From the NCBI GenBank assembly GCA_003427395.1, contig BFEA01000016.1, positions 2,818,766 through 2,867,096 on the forward strand: DNA of 48,331 bases. Reading direction: 5' to 3'. This DNA comes from Chara braunii (Eukaryota > Streptophyta > Charophyceae > Charales > Characeae). Below the pieces are notes generated by a model. It worked only from the letters and a program-made list of their open reading frames with translations, had not been told where the DNA came from and did not search any database. Shown here one piece after another: positions 32,451 through 42,918 of the stretch (the first letter of the stretch is position 1; each line of letters starts with the position of its first letter). The position numbers and the translations under genes were made by a program.

Positions 32451-33033
32451 GGGATGGGCTATTTTTGTGGTAGTGTAGAAGTAGGTGGGATTTTGTGTTT
32501 GGTGGAGAGCAAAGACTAGTGGGATTTAGGCAGGATTATAAGGGGTTTAAGTAATGATCTGGAGGGATAAAAGCGGTGCTGGGGGGGGTTAATTGTTGGG
32601 GGGGGAGAGCGTGTTGGCTGGGGTGTGGAATGATGTGTCGTCTCCTACTTTCCTGGGGTTCTAGTTCCGTCTGTGGGGGGGGGGCGTAAATGTGGTTGGA
32701 GTATTTGGGTGGAGGGAGACTTTGGGGGAGTTGTATGACGGGGATATTCGAGGGGTGGGCCTTGTGTGATGATTACGGTGATTGCTGTAGGGACTGGGGA
32801 GGATGGGTGTTGGGTGTTTGACTTGGGATATTTTGTGGTGAAGTCAGTGGTGTTGCTAGAAGATTGTGGTTATCACTGGTACAAGAGTGGGGTAGGATTA
32901 ACCAGTTCTTAAGGATTAGGGCGTCGTTCTTTATTGTTCCTAGTTGTCCTGAGCCTAATTTTAGTGTTATGAAATTTTTGGTTATTTCTGTTTTTTTTTG
33001 TTTAAATTGCTTATTTGTTTTTGTTTTTGTTTT
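32451..33033. other. G-rich non-coding stretch
   Basis: Strand-asymmetric sequence with several G runs of 7-10 (near 32582, 32600 and 32676). The minus strand is Pro/Ser-rich when translated, loosely like the N-terminus of LINE ORF1 in copy 5, so it may be an eroded ORF1. No gene is called. Confidence 0.4.
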
Positions 33034-33804
33034 CATACTTGCGGTGCATCCCGTGCGCGGGGTCGCGGCACATGCGGCGCAGAGTGCACGCACACATGGT
33101 GCGGCGCATCACCCAAAAAAAAAAAAAAAAACGAATTGAAAGGACAGGGTGGGCTGGCCAAACTTGCCCCTCGCTTCCGAAAATCAAACTGCAAGTGCTA
33201 ACACTGTGAGCACGTGTGTGTGTGTGTGGGTGTGCATGTCCTAATTCTGTCCAGTGACTCAGTCTCATTTCCGAAGGGCCCCTACGAATTAGCAAGGACC
33301 CCTCCTGTCTGCGTGGGCCGAGAATATATAAGTCTGGATTCGAATTCAGGTCTGTGCATCACAGTTATGGGTCACTAATTCTCCGTTTTCTCGTTTTTCT
33401 TGTGTTTTCTCGTTTTTCTTTCTTAGGAACTACTCACCACATGCACAAAAGACAAACATATGGTGGCGTATTATTCCACGTTCACATGCACAAAAGACAA
33501 AACATATGGCGGGATACTATTCCACGTTCTAGCAGAAGATTCATTCTAATTCTGCACATTTGGTTAGTACTGCAGCCAAGCCTTGAGAATCATGTGCAGC
33601 GACCAACAGGGCCTAGCAAAGTGAGCAACCCATAACGGCTGAAACACAGACGTGAATACGAATCCTGTTATATATTAGGCCAGCTCGTGCTCCACTTCGT
33701 ATTCACTGCCTGCCTCGATTTTGGTGGAGGGTCCTTGCTAAATTGCTGCAAGGGCCCTTCAGATTACCGGCATGGGCCCTCTATATGTGTGAATTGGATC
33801 CTTT

Positions 33805-33871
<67 letters not shown>

Positions 33872-33995
33872 NTGTGTGTGTGTGTGTGTGTGTGTGTATA
33901 CACACATCCGTAAAAAAATAAAAAAATTTCAGCGCATCACCAATTTGCGCACGGCCCATGGCGCACGTGCACCGCAGAAGTCCGCCGCAAGTATG
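33034..33995. mobile_element. TIR element, ~0.96 kb, non-autonomous
   Basis: CATACTTGCGGTG at the left end (33034) is mirrored by CGCCGCAAGTATG at the right end (33983-33995). Weaker complementarity continues inward through GCGCATCACC-type sequence. GTTTT on both sides could be a 5-bp target duplication, but it is low complexity. The interior contains a 45-bp tandem duplication (33438-33528), TTCTAGCAGAAGATTCATTC (also found, diverged, near 47606) and a CT/TG microsatellite (33807-33897). No transposase is present. Confidence 0.6.
33807..33897. repeat. (CT)n(TG)n compound microsatellite
   Basis: About 65 bp of CT repeats followed, after one N at 33872, by about 25 bp of TG repeats. The N marks uncertain repeat length. 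Confidence 0.97.
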
Positions 33996-34078
33996 GTTTT
34001 TTTCCATTGCACCTGTAATTCTGTTTCTATTACGTGTTTTATGGTGATGATTGGGTTTTCGGGATTGGTGGGGTGGTC

Positions 34079-37004
34079 TTAGAAGGTTTTGTCGCATCTT
34101 GTTTTCCATAATCCCCAAAGGATTCCTTTCCTGAAGAGGGAGAAGAAGAATGCTTTGAAACCTTTGAGTGGAGGGTTTTGTTCCAGTTCCAGGAAAATAG
34201 TGTCGGGGCTTCTTGTGATGGACGTGTTAGAGAGGGTACTCCAGGTGTTCTCTATTTCATGCCAGGTTTTTCTGGCCTTTGAGCATTCGATGAAGCAGTG
34301 GTTTAGTGCTTCGGGGGTCTGTAGATTGCAGACTTTGCACCAAGAGTCTTGATCTGATCTGTTTTCTTTACTTTGTCTTTGTGCCAGCCAGTGGCTCACT
34401 GGGACTGCCCTGAAGGCTATCAGCCATCGCTGGCTGGCTAGTTTCACTGGCCTGGTGCGGAAGATTGATGGCCATGGTAGGAATACTTGGGATTCGGTTA
34501 GTTTGCTCTCCTCTTTTGTCCACCTTTAGGGTGTTGCTTATTGAGTTGGGTTTTGAAAAGAGACGGTAGCCTAATTTGGGTTTGTAATCTGTTAGCTTAT
34601 GGATACTTGAAATGGTGGAGAGGCGATTGGGGGTACTCCAGGACCATTCCGTTGGATCTATTTCCAGTTCCTGTATACTTGATTGCAGCTTAAATACCCT
34701 GTTTCTTTCCCCTTTGATGACCCTTATTCGTCGCAGGGTACTTGTTGTAAATGATGCTTCTGCTCTGCTTTCAGTGTTGACGTAGCTTGATGGGTTACCT
34801 GGCTCGTCTTGGTTGAAGATGTCGCAGCATATCCAATTATTGTTTTGGGTTTCATATGATTTGAATTTCAGGACTTCCAGTGTTGTCTTCTGGTCTGTTA
34901 TTACGGTCCAGTCGCCGTATTGCCATTTTTGTTATGAGTATAGTAGACGTCTCCATTCTATTGGGATGCTCTCGATGATCTGGTTGATGCACGATTGAAG
35001 ATGGTGTGTGCCCTTCAGTGTTATCCTCAGGTCGAATACTTTAAGGTCTCTTCCCAAAGGTGTTGAATTTGCCATATTCCTCGTTCTAACCAACGACCCC
35101 ATTTGGTTTTTGTTGTGAAGAGAGGGTATGATGTTCCTTTCTCATTTTTGATCCAAGCGTTTCCGAAGAGGGGTTGTTTGAGGACTTCATCTCTTCTTTT
35201 GGGCCCGATTCTGTTCTCTGGGAATATGCGAAGAATTTGTCCCCAGAGGGACTTAGGGTTCGTTGGATTGTGTTTCATCTTGGTGCAGGTGTGGATTTTT
35301 GGTTTCTTTTACCTTTGGGAATTGACCAGTGCTTGTTGTAGATCCAGAAAAGTCCTGACATGTTGTTCGTGGATTTGAATGGCGCTAGCTCCCTGATGTG
35401 ATTGAGGGCTAGAGGAGCCCAGGGCAGTGTATCCTGGAGAGAGATTCTCAGGATCCATTTGATTTGGAGGGCCTGTATCTGGCGGGCTGGGTCTAGGAGG
35501 CCCAATCCACCTTTGGCTTTGGATTGGGTGATTGTTTGCCAGGCCACCCTGTGAATGAAGGTTTGATTGTCGGGGTTGCCTGACCACAGAAAGGCCACTG
35601 ACTTTTTTCTGATTTGGCTTTGGAAGTCGTCGGATGGGAACCAAATGGAGGTGGTGTACCACATCATGGCTAGGATTGAGTTGTTCAGAGCTAGGACTCT
35701 GCCTAGCAATGATGTGTTGGCTCCTTTCCATGTGTGCATTCTGTTAGTCATGGAGGAGAGAGGGGAGGCGGCCGATGTGTTATGACACCCTTTTGCTGAT
35801 AAATTGATTCCTAGGAAGTGGATCGGGGTGGATAGATCTGCCCAGCGCATCCCTTCTGGGGAAAGTTCTATGGGGTGGGGGGGGGTTCTGAGAACCACCA
35901 ACCAATAGTTTTCGTCCAGCGCATCCCTTCTGGGGAAAGTTCTATGGGGGGGGGGGGGGGATTCTGAGAACAACCAACCAATAGTTTTTGTCCAGCTCAC
36001 TTTCATTTTTGAGGCCAGTTGAAAGGTTTGCATTGCTCTTGTCAATGCTTGGAATGATGAGTTGGATGCCCTGATCAAGATGGTGAGGTCATCTGCGAAT
36101 AAGAGGGTGGTGGGGATATGTAAGGGTTTTCGTCTTTCGTCTTAGATGTTCACGAGTCTCCCAATTGAGGGGTCTTTCCTAAGGAAGGCTGCAATGGCTT
36201 CCATTACGAAAAGGAAGATTGGTGCTGCCAGTGCGTCTCCTTGTCTGACCGACCTTTACATTTTATACGGGCTGGAGAGGAAGCTGTTGATTTGTACTGT
36301 TCCGCGAGCTTCGTTGTATAATACCCGTACCCATTTTCTGAAGACTGGGCCGACGCCCATTTTTTCCATGCATGATTGCACAAAGTCCCGATTGACCTGA
36401 TTGTATGCTTTTTCAAAATCAAAGAATAGAATTGCTGCTGTGAGCCTTTTTTGGTTTATTATTCTGGGGGATTCGCTTAGGGCCATTACATTGTCTAGGA
36501 TGAGTCTGCCTGGGATGAATCCTGTTTGGTTGAGATGAAAACAACCGCTTGTGATTCGGTTTATTCGAGAGGCTAGGAGCTTGGCTAGGATTTTGTAGGG
36601 TACGTTAAGTAAGGAGATAGATCTATAGTTTTCTTATGTCCTCTTTATTTCCTTTTTTGTACAGGAGGGTTACTACTCCTGTGCTTATCACTCGACCAGG
36701 AGATTCTTGATTCCAGGCTCTATTGAGGAAGGCTAGGAGGAGGGGGCCTAGTTTGTGCCAACTCGCCATCCAAAATTCTTTAGAAAGGCCGTCTTTGCTT
36801 GGTGCCTTGTTGGGTTTTGAGTCCTTGAGGGCTGAGAACAGTTCTTCTATTGTGATGGGTTCTCCTAGCGTGCTGGCTGTTTCCTATGATAATGTACGGT
36901 CTACATGACTTAGGAACTTGACCCTAGATCTTAGTATTTCGTTTTGTCCATCTGCGGGAGATTTGCTTGTATATAAGTCTCTGTAGAAGTTGGTAGCTAT
37001 GTTG
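34079..37004 (-). pseudogene. LINE ORF2, RT to C-terminus (copy 4), broken
   Basis: Minus-strand pieces from the RT N-terminus (LNIATNFYRDLYTSKSP near 37004) through FFDFEKAYNQV, RPISLL-like sequence, the active site LFADDLTILIRA (both Asps intact, about 36085-36100), to the C-terminal finger C-x2-C-x9-H-x4-C (CKVC ... HCFIEC) and a stop at 34079. Several frameshifts and a 74/76-bp duplication with long G runs (35842-35991) break it. It is a different subfamily from copies 3 and 5, judging by its protein sequence. The 5' end is cut at a GGGTCAGTCCGGCTCC motif next to a poly(T) run. Confidence 0.88.
35842..35991. repeat. 74/76-bp tandem duplication in LINE copy 4
   Basis: CCAGCGCATCCCTTCTGGGG ... 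CCAATAGTTTT occurs at 35842-35915 and 35916-35991. The units differ in the length of an internal G run and a few bases. Confidence 0.95.
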
Positions 37005-37019
37005 AGGGTCAGTCCGGCT

Positions 37020-37059
<40 letters not shown>
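37005..37059 (-). repeat. LINE target motif plus poly(T) run
   Basis: GGGTCAGTCCGGCTCC is followed directly by about 38 T residues. On the minus strand this reads as an A tail followed by GGAGCCGGACTGACCC, the motif that also borders other LINE tails here. It marks the 3' end of some retroposed sequence lying to the right, which I could not identify. Confidence 0.55.
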
Positions 37060-37060
<1 letters not shown>

Positions 37061-38067
37061 AAATGAAGAAGATATCCATTCACAGTCCCTTGCCTCTCTC
37101 CAGTTCAACCAGTGTCACAAAGAACCCAAGAATCTCAACCGAGCATAAGCAACCTTGAACAAAGTCAAAACGCAGCTTCAACAAGCTTTCGGAATCTCCC
37201 TCCTCCCTCCAGCATCATCCTCCACCTCTCTGGCTATGTACCCAGCATGAAACTGCAGCGCCAGACGGCAGACCATCAGTGGCTTCCTCTTACCAGCTCG
37301 AACTGCCACAGCGGTCCTCAGAAACCACTCGGATGACCCAGCGCTGAGTCTGAGACCTCCCAGGAAGAACAACACCAACTCCAGGCTGAAGAAGGAACTT
37401 CCAGCTTGAAGAAGAAGAAGAAGAACAGCTGTCAAGAAGAAGAAGATACGGCAGAGCCTAACCCCAACAGCACAGATATGGTGGCACCAGGCTCTGCGCC
37501 TATAGCACTTGCACCAATGCTGCTTTCGACACTTGCAGTCTAGCAGCGGTCTCCCAGCTTGAACGCTGTTCCAGCAGCCTGGCGGCATCGACCTTGTCTC
37601 CAAACAGCAGCTTGCCCACTGAGGACTAACCGGCCAAAAGACCCCAAAAAGATCCCCAACTCTACTGACTGGCTCCATTTACAGTTCTACACTAACCAAC
37701 TGGACCGGACTCCTAGGACCTAGGACACAGCTTAAAGTTATGGGTCGGTGTTTTCCAGTAACATTGGTACCGGCCCGAGGCAGTAACAAAGCAACAGTCC
37801 GTTTAGGCCTGAACAAGGTTTAGGACCAGTAGTACCAGTTTAGCAGTAGTTTAGGGAATTTACAGAAATGTCCCTGTTCAGTTAAGGCCTGTTTCAGTTT
37901 GCCAGTTAGGACCCAGAACAAAATTACAAAAATGACCCGGTTAGTATTATTCTCTTGATTTCTTCATTAGAGGGAATGCACAGTCGATTTTCATTACAAA
38001 ATGACCCGGTAGTATTATTCTCTTGATTTCTTCGTTCATGCGACTGGATCACATCGAAGTCGAAGAT
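37060..38067. other. No gene recognised; repeat-like
   Basis: A minus-strand frame (37178-37678) is open for 166 codons, but its sequence is Leu/Phe-rich because of AAG repeats (37399-37445) and has no recognisable domain. A 46/44-bp duplication (ATTACAAAAATGACCCGG...) lies at 37923-37968 and 37993-38036. It may be part of an unknown LTR or retroposon. Confidence 0.4.
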
Positions 38068-38935
38068 CAATGTACGTGACGTCAACACCAATGCCAACCA
38101 CCAGCATACACCAGGTACGTTCTCTCTCCTCCTCTCATCACCCCTTGGTTCCCCTCTGCATGCGCCTCCTACGCGAAGACCGCCATCGCCATCACCTGCC
38201 TGCGCCCCTGCAGCCCGGCTATGGCTCCTGTGTGCCCGCTGCCTCAGCAGCGCCCCTCACCTCAGCGCCCGTGCTTGCGTCCGACCAGCAGCGCACATGC
38301 AGACACTACCTAGTGCAGCAACGCAGCAGTGTGTCCCCATCGCCTGCCAAGGCCAAAATGAGCCTGCCTGGGCGAGGCACTTTCCTTTATGGAAAACGCG
38401 GCCCTGTGTCTGGCTGCGTGGGCCCGGCCTGGGAAGTTTCCAGTAGCATCCAGTCGTGCCCCAGTGTCTCCGCCCAGGCCCACCTCTGCTGTTACCGGCC
38501 TGGGCCCTTTTCAGTTGGGCACCTCCAGACAGCCGTCCAGCCTCCAAGTGTTTGCCGCATTCTCATTGGCTTGTGGAGGTTGTGTGACGACAATGCTGCT
38601 TTCTCATTCGTCCATGGGGACTGCGTGATGTGTCTGCCTCCCACTGTGTGTGCCCAGGGCACAACCAACCGGACCCCTGGCCTTAGCTGTCCAGCTCAGC
38701 TGTTGTTTCTGGAAGGGGCCAGCAGAGGCTTGCGTTGCTTTGTAACCAACTTGTGTGCTGCAACTGTCTGATACCCCACGTATGGGAAAATGTCCTAAAG
38801 GGGCTTCACGTGGAGATTCAGGCCTGCCTCCACTTAGGGCGGGCACAATCCTTGCTGGGGGTCACGGCCCAGAACATTTGCATGTCTGTGAGGGCTCATT
38901 CCTCGCATCTTTATGAAGTAGGAATCAATTAACCA
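38068..38935 (-). repeat. Dispersed repeat family C, copy 2 (inverted)
   Basis: The reverse complement of this stretch starts GCGAGGAATGAGCCCTC (about 38910) and ends GTTGACGTCACGTACATTG (38070-38088), mirroring copies 1 and 3. The TGACGTCA palindrome is at 38077-38084. A plus-strand frame of 233 codons at 38070-38771 is probably a GC-rich accident, since it is not conserved in the other copies. Confidence 0.7.
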
Positions 38936-38946
38936 ATGCCCCATTC

Positions 38947-38947
38947 N

Positions 38948-38993
<46 letters not shown>

Positions 38994-39010
38994 AGAGGGA
39001 GGGAGAGAGA
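38947..39010. repeat. (GA)n microsatellite
   Basis: About 40 bp of GA units, degrading into GGGA units; one N precedes it at 38947. Confidence 0.95.
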
Positions 39011-39094
39011 ACAGGTAAGTCTCCAACCCCGCGGCTGGCCTCACTCTACTTCCATCGATAGGATGACCAAAATCGAATGAATCTCCTGCAAAGG

Positions 39095-39345
39095 GCAGTT
39101 AGAGGGGATAGGGGGCGACTAGGGGCGTTTGGGGACGGTTAGGGCAATAAGGGGCGGTTAGGGGTGGTTGGGGACAGTTAGGGGCGGTTAGGTGAGGGTG
39201 GGTCACAAGTGCGGATGGTTACGGGTGGGTGCATACAATTGTGGGTGGGTACAGGTGGGTAGGGGTGAAAACGAAATTGGTTGGGTATGCTACAGGTGGT
39301 TAACAAAAGGTTTGGGTGCAGGTGGCCATGTGTAGTTTTGAAACA
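39095..39345. repeat. G-rich degenerate minisatellite
   Basis: Irregular repeats of GGGGCGGTTA / GGGGTGGTT / GTGGGTGGGTACAG type for about 250 bp. Groups of three or more G are spaced closely enough that G-quadruplexes are possible on the + strand. It resembles but does not match TTTAGGG or TTAGGG telomere units. Confidence 0.7.
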
Positions 39346-39977
39346 GAAAGTCCGTGGGCAGTTATGGACAGTTGCAGTCCGAAGGGGTTCAGATAGGGCA
39401 GGTATGGGTACACTTTTTTTTTTTTGAGCTGGTAAGGATGGGAAAAGGTCCAGTAGGCCATCTATACAGTGGGTATGGGTGGTTTATTCTCAAAGAGGGT
39501 ATGGGTAGGTAAGGTATAGGTATTCCAAGAAATCCCAGTTGCCACCGCTGCTGTGTGGGGATAAGTGGGAGTGACAGTGAACTCACCTGGTGAAGAAGAA
39601 GTGGGCCGTTCACTCGGAGTCTTCACCCATCATGGGCCTGATGATCTTTATGGATGCCCGTTGTAACTAGGAGTCTGGGTCGATAGGAGCGTATGTGAGT
39701 AGTCTAGGCGCTGGGCACCAATATCGAGAGCTACATTGTCGAACATTGGTGATTGGAGGCGAGATAGGGGCTTTCATTCTCATGTGACTTCTTCTTTTTT
39801 TTTTTTTTTTTTTTTGTTGTTGTTGTTGTTGTTGAAACAGGTCCTTATGGTCCTGGCTCCTTATCCATTCCGGGGAGCGTCAGTCCGGTTCCTTTCCTCC
39901 GACAAGTCAAAAATTGGAATACATGGTGATCACTCTCACGCTTCCTTCCGTCTGGCCGAAGGAACCCTGACCAGCAT

Positions 39978-42546
39978 TGATTGCTCCATATTCGGACGGT
40001 GCCAAGCGAGTTATTGCTTTGGCGATTAAGCTGTGGCCCATCCCTGGCCACACTCCATCCTTGTTGACCATGATACCTAGGTATCTAAGTGCCTGTTGGC
40101 CTGTGGACCAAGACTTGGGTGTAGCTGTATCTGCGGGTTGGGGGGGCGTCTCGTCTGCTAACCACCATCCTTCGGTCTTGCTCCAGTTGACCTTCATTTC
40201 GGATGCGAGACGGAAGGCCTCCATGGCCCTCGCCAGAGCTTGGAAGGAGCTGTTGTTGGCTCGGATAAGGACTGTGAGATCGTCTGCAAACATCNNAGCG
40301 GTGGGTAGGGCGAAGTCGTGAAGTGGATTGAAGTTTCGTTCGGTGAGCCGGTCTATAGACGGATCTTTGTGGAGGAAGGATGCTATGGCTTCCATAATGA
40401 AGAGAAAAATGGGTGGAGCTAGGGGGTCTCCTTGTCGTACGGATCTGGAGATGGGGTAGGTTTCCGATAGGATCTTATTGACTTGCACTCTGCCGGTTGC
40501 GTCTGCGTACAACACTTTGACCCATTTTCTGAAATTCGGGCCGACCCCCATTTTTTCCATGCAGGCGTGAAGGAAGTCCCAATTGACTTGGTCATATGCC
40601 TTCTCGAAGTCGAAAAACAGGATCGCTGCTTTCATCCTTTTTTCGGTTATCTTTTTGGCCGCTTCGTTTAGAGTCATCACATTGTCGAGTATGTACCGGC
40701 CTGGGATGAAACCCGCTTGATCGATATGGAAGCACTTGTCTGTCAGATTTATGATCTTGTTGGCTAGTGCTTTCGCTAGGATTTTGTAGGGGGTTGTGAG
40801 TAGCGAGATGGGTCTATAGTTTTTTAAATCCTCTTTCTCGCCTTTTTTGTGGAGTAAAGACGCTACACTTGTGCTCAAATTTTTGCCTAGTCCTCCTCGG
40901 TCCCCGCTATCATTGAAAAAATTGAGAAGGTCCTCGCCTAGTGTGGGCCAGAAGTGGACCTAGAACTCTTTCGAGAATCCATCAATGCCCGGGGCTTTAT
41001 CGTTGCCCATCTGAGTCAGGGTTGTGTGTAGTTCACCCAACGATAGTGGTCTGTCCAGCCCCTCGGACTGTTGTGTCTCCTCCAGGTAGGCCATCATTCG
41101 CTGCCGTGCTGCTGAGTTGGCTGAGGGGAGGGGGGACGGTGTTATGGATTCATAGAGCTGTGCATAGAACGAACTGGCTATTTTCACCATTCCCGAGCCT
41201 GACTGGTCGACCCTGTTCAGATTGTTCGGGTCCTTCAGACCTTCAATGTTGTTATTTCTGGCCTTGGCTTTGATTTTTGCGAAGAAGTGCTTTGTCATTG
41301 ATTCATTAAGGGTGTGGTCGGTCATCCTGGCTCGGATCTACAGNCCTCTCAGTTCCCATCTCCTCCAGTCATTGAGTTCTTCTCGTGCTGAATCGAGTAG
41401 TTGGCTGTAGAAAGTGTTTGAAGGGTCTGCTACAAGGTTTTCCGCAAGAGACATGGCGAGTTGGAGTTCTTCTTTTCTAATTTTCCGTTCTCCTGCGATG
41501 CTTCTGAATTCCGTTGAGACTGTTTGGGTAAGGTCGGTGTGGCTATTTATAAACCATTGGTGTCTGTTGTGCTGTCTAGCATTGTCCTGTCTCAAGAAGA
41601 ACCAGTTCCATCTAACTGCCTCTATTAATCTTTCGGTGGATAAGAGGGAGTTGTTAATTCTGTAAAAGCCCCGACCTTTTTCTGTGGGGGAGTTCAAGAG
41701 TAGCTCTACTGCCTTATGGTCTAGACCCCAGAAGGCCGCTGGTGGGCGGATCTCAGCCTGTTTGATTGTTCCTTGGAGATGCTTGGAGATTAGGAAGAAG
41801 TCGATCCTGGACAGCGACGTTCGGTTGGCCTGATTCTTTTTTAACAAAGAAAAGGCTTTTTTCTCTGGGTACAGCGTTTTGAAAGGGTCGATGAGGTCGA
41901 ATTCTGTCATAATGTTTCTTATGTGGGTTCCTGCTCTTGTTGGACCTATCAATTGGGAGCGGGAGATACAGTCTAGGTTTGGATCCAAGGTCGTGTTCCA
42001 GTTGCCTGCGATGATCACCGGTTGAGGATTTGGGATGAGAGACTGGATGCTGGTGAAGAAGGTTAGGCGTTCGTTTTCTGAGTTGGGGGCATAGATGTTT
42101 AGTATTCTCAGTTCCTCGTCTTGCCATCTGACGTCAAGCCATGACCATCTTCCTTCTGCGTCGTCTCCCGCATTGCTGAGGATCTGGCCTTCTGANCACA
42201 GCTTGGAGGNGTTAGGTACTAGTATAGCTGTTCCNCGTTTGCTGAGCCCTTCGAGGTTGGACCATAGTGCGAAAGCACAGCCCCCAAGGCTTTTTTCTAT
42301 TGCCCTTTTTATGCTCNCGTGGTTTGGGAGATTCGATAGGTGCGTCTCTTGGAGTAAAACCACATCTGGTTTGGGTCTGTTCCTGTCGTNGAGACCTAAC
42401 CGGATATCCCTTGACTTATCTTCCTCTGTTATTGCGTTACCCAACCCATTAACGTTCCAGCTGATTATTTTGAGTCCTTTGGCTTGCCAATCTGTCGTGA
42501 TGGTNTTGCCTTGTGATGTTTCGGCGTCTGCAGTTTGCCTCTGCAT
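39978..42546 (-). pseudogene. LINE ORF2: endonuclease-reverse transcriptase (copy 5)
   Basis: The first ATG (42546) comes after an in-frame stop. An apurinic-type endonuclease domain has IISWNVNGLG, LLQETHLS, NIYAPNS, SLSRIDFFLIS and GLDHKAVEL, but the catalytic GDxN reads AGNWN: Asp replaced by Asn at 42001-42003. Stops follow at 41338-41340 and 40960-40962. The RT is then open from 40957 with LTTPYKILAKALANKI, FFDFEKAYDQVNW, SVRQGDPLAPP and FADDLTVLIRANN (active site intact). The frame fuses to tail sequence after LIAKAITRLA, so the C-terminal zinc finger is gone. Several Ns (42187-42490) interrupt the endonuclease part. In a live LINE this protein nicks target DNA and copies the RNA at the nick. 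Confidence 0.93.
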
Positions 42547-42918
42547 CCTCGGCTGTTTGTCCTACTATGTCTTTATGTCCATTGTTGTTCTCCGAGGTGA
42601 TGATATTTCTTGTTTATTATAATCAAGGAGATTGTTGTANGCTCGTTAGTGAAGCTACCTAGTCAACNGCTGTCTCGCGNCTTTCGATTTCGGCTCCCCC
42701 GTTGTCCTCCTTGCTGGCTGGCGGGTCCAGGCTGTACGCACTCACGCTGCCCTCCGACGGGGGTGGACCAGCCGAGCCATCGTCGCCTGGGGAAGTCTTG
42801 TCATTATCCAACATCTCGTCTTCTTCATCCTCTCCGTTGTTGCTGTCCTCCCGACCAACATATATCAGGGTTGCCTCGTCTTGCAGGGAGTTCTTCGAGG
42901 TGAGAAGATTAGTCTTGA

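Noticed and set aside
37178-37678. Minus-strand 166-codon frame rich in Leu and Phe
   Set aside because: Driven by AAG repeats and poly-purine composition; no domain.
38070-38771. Plus-strand 233-codon frame
   Set aside because: Lies inside dispersed family C, on its antisense strand, and is not conserved in the other copies.
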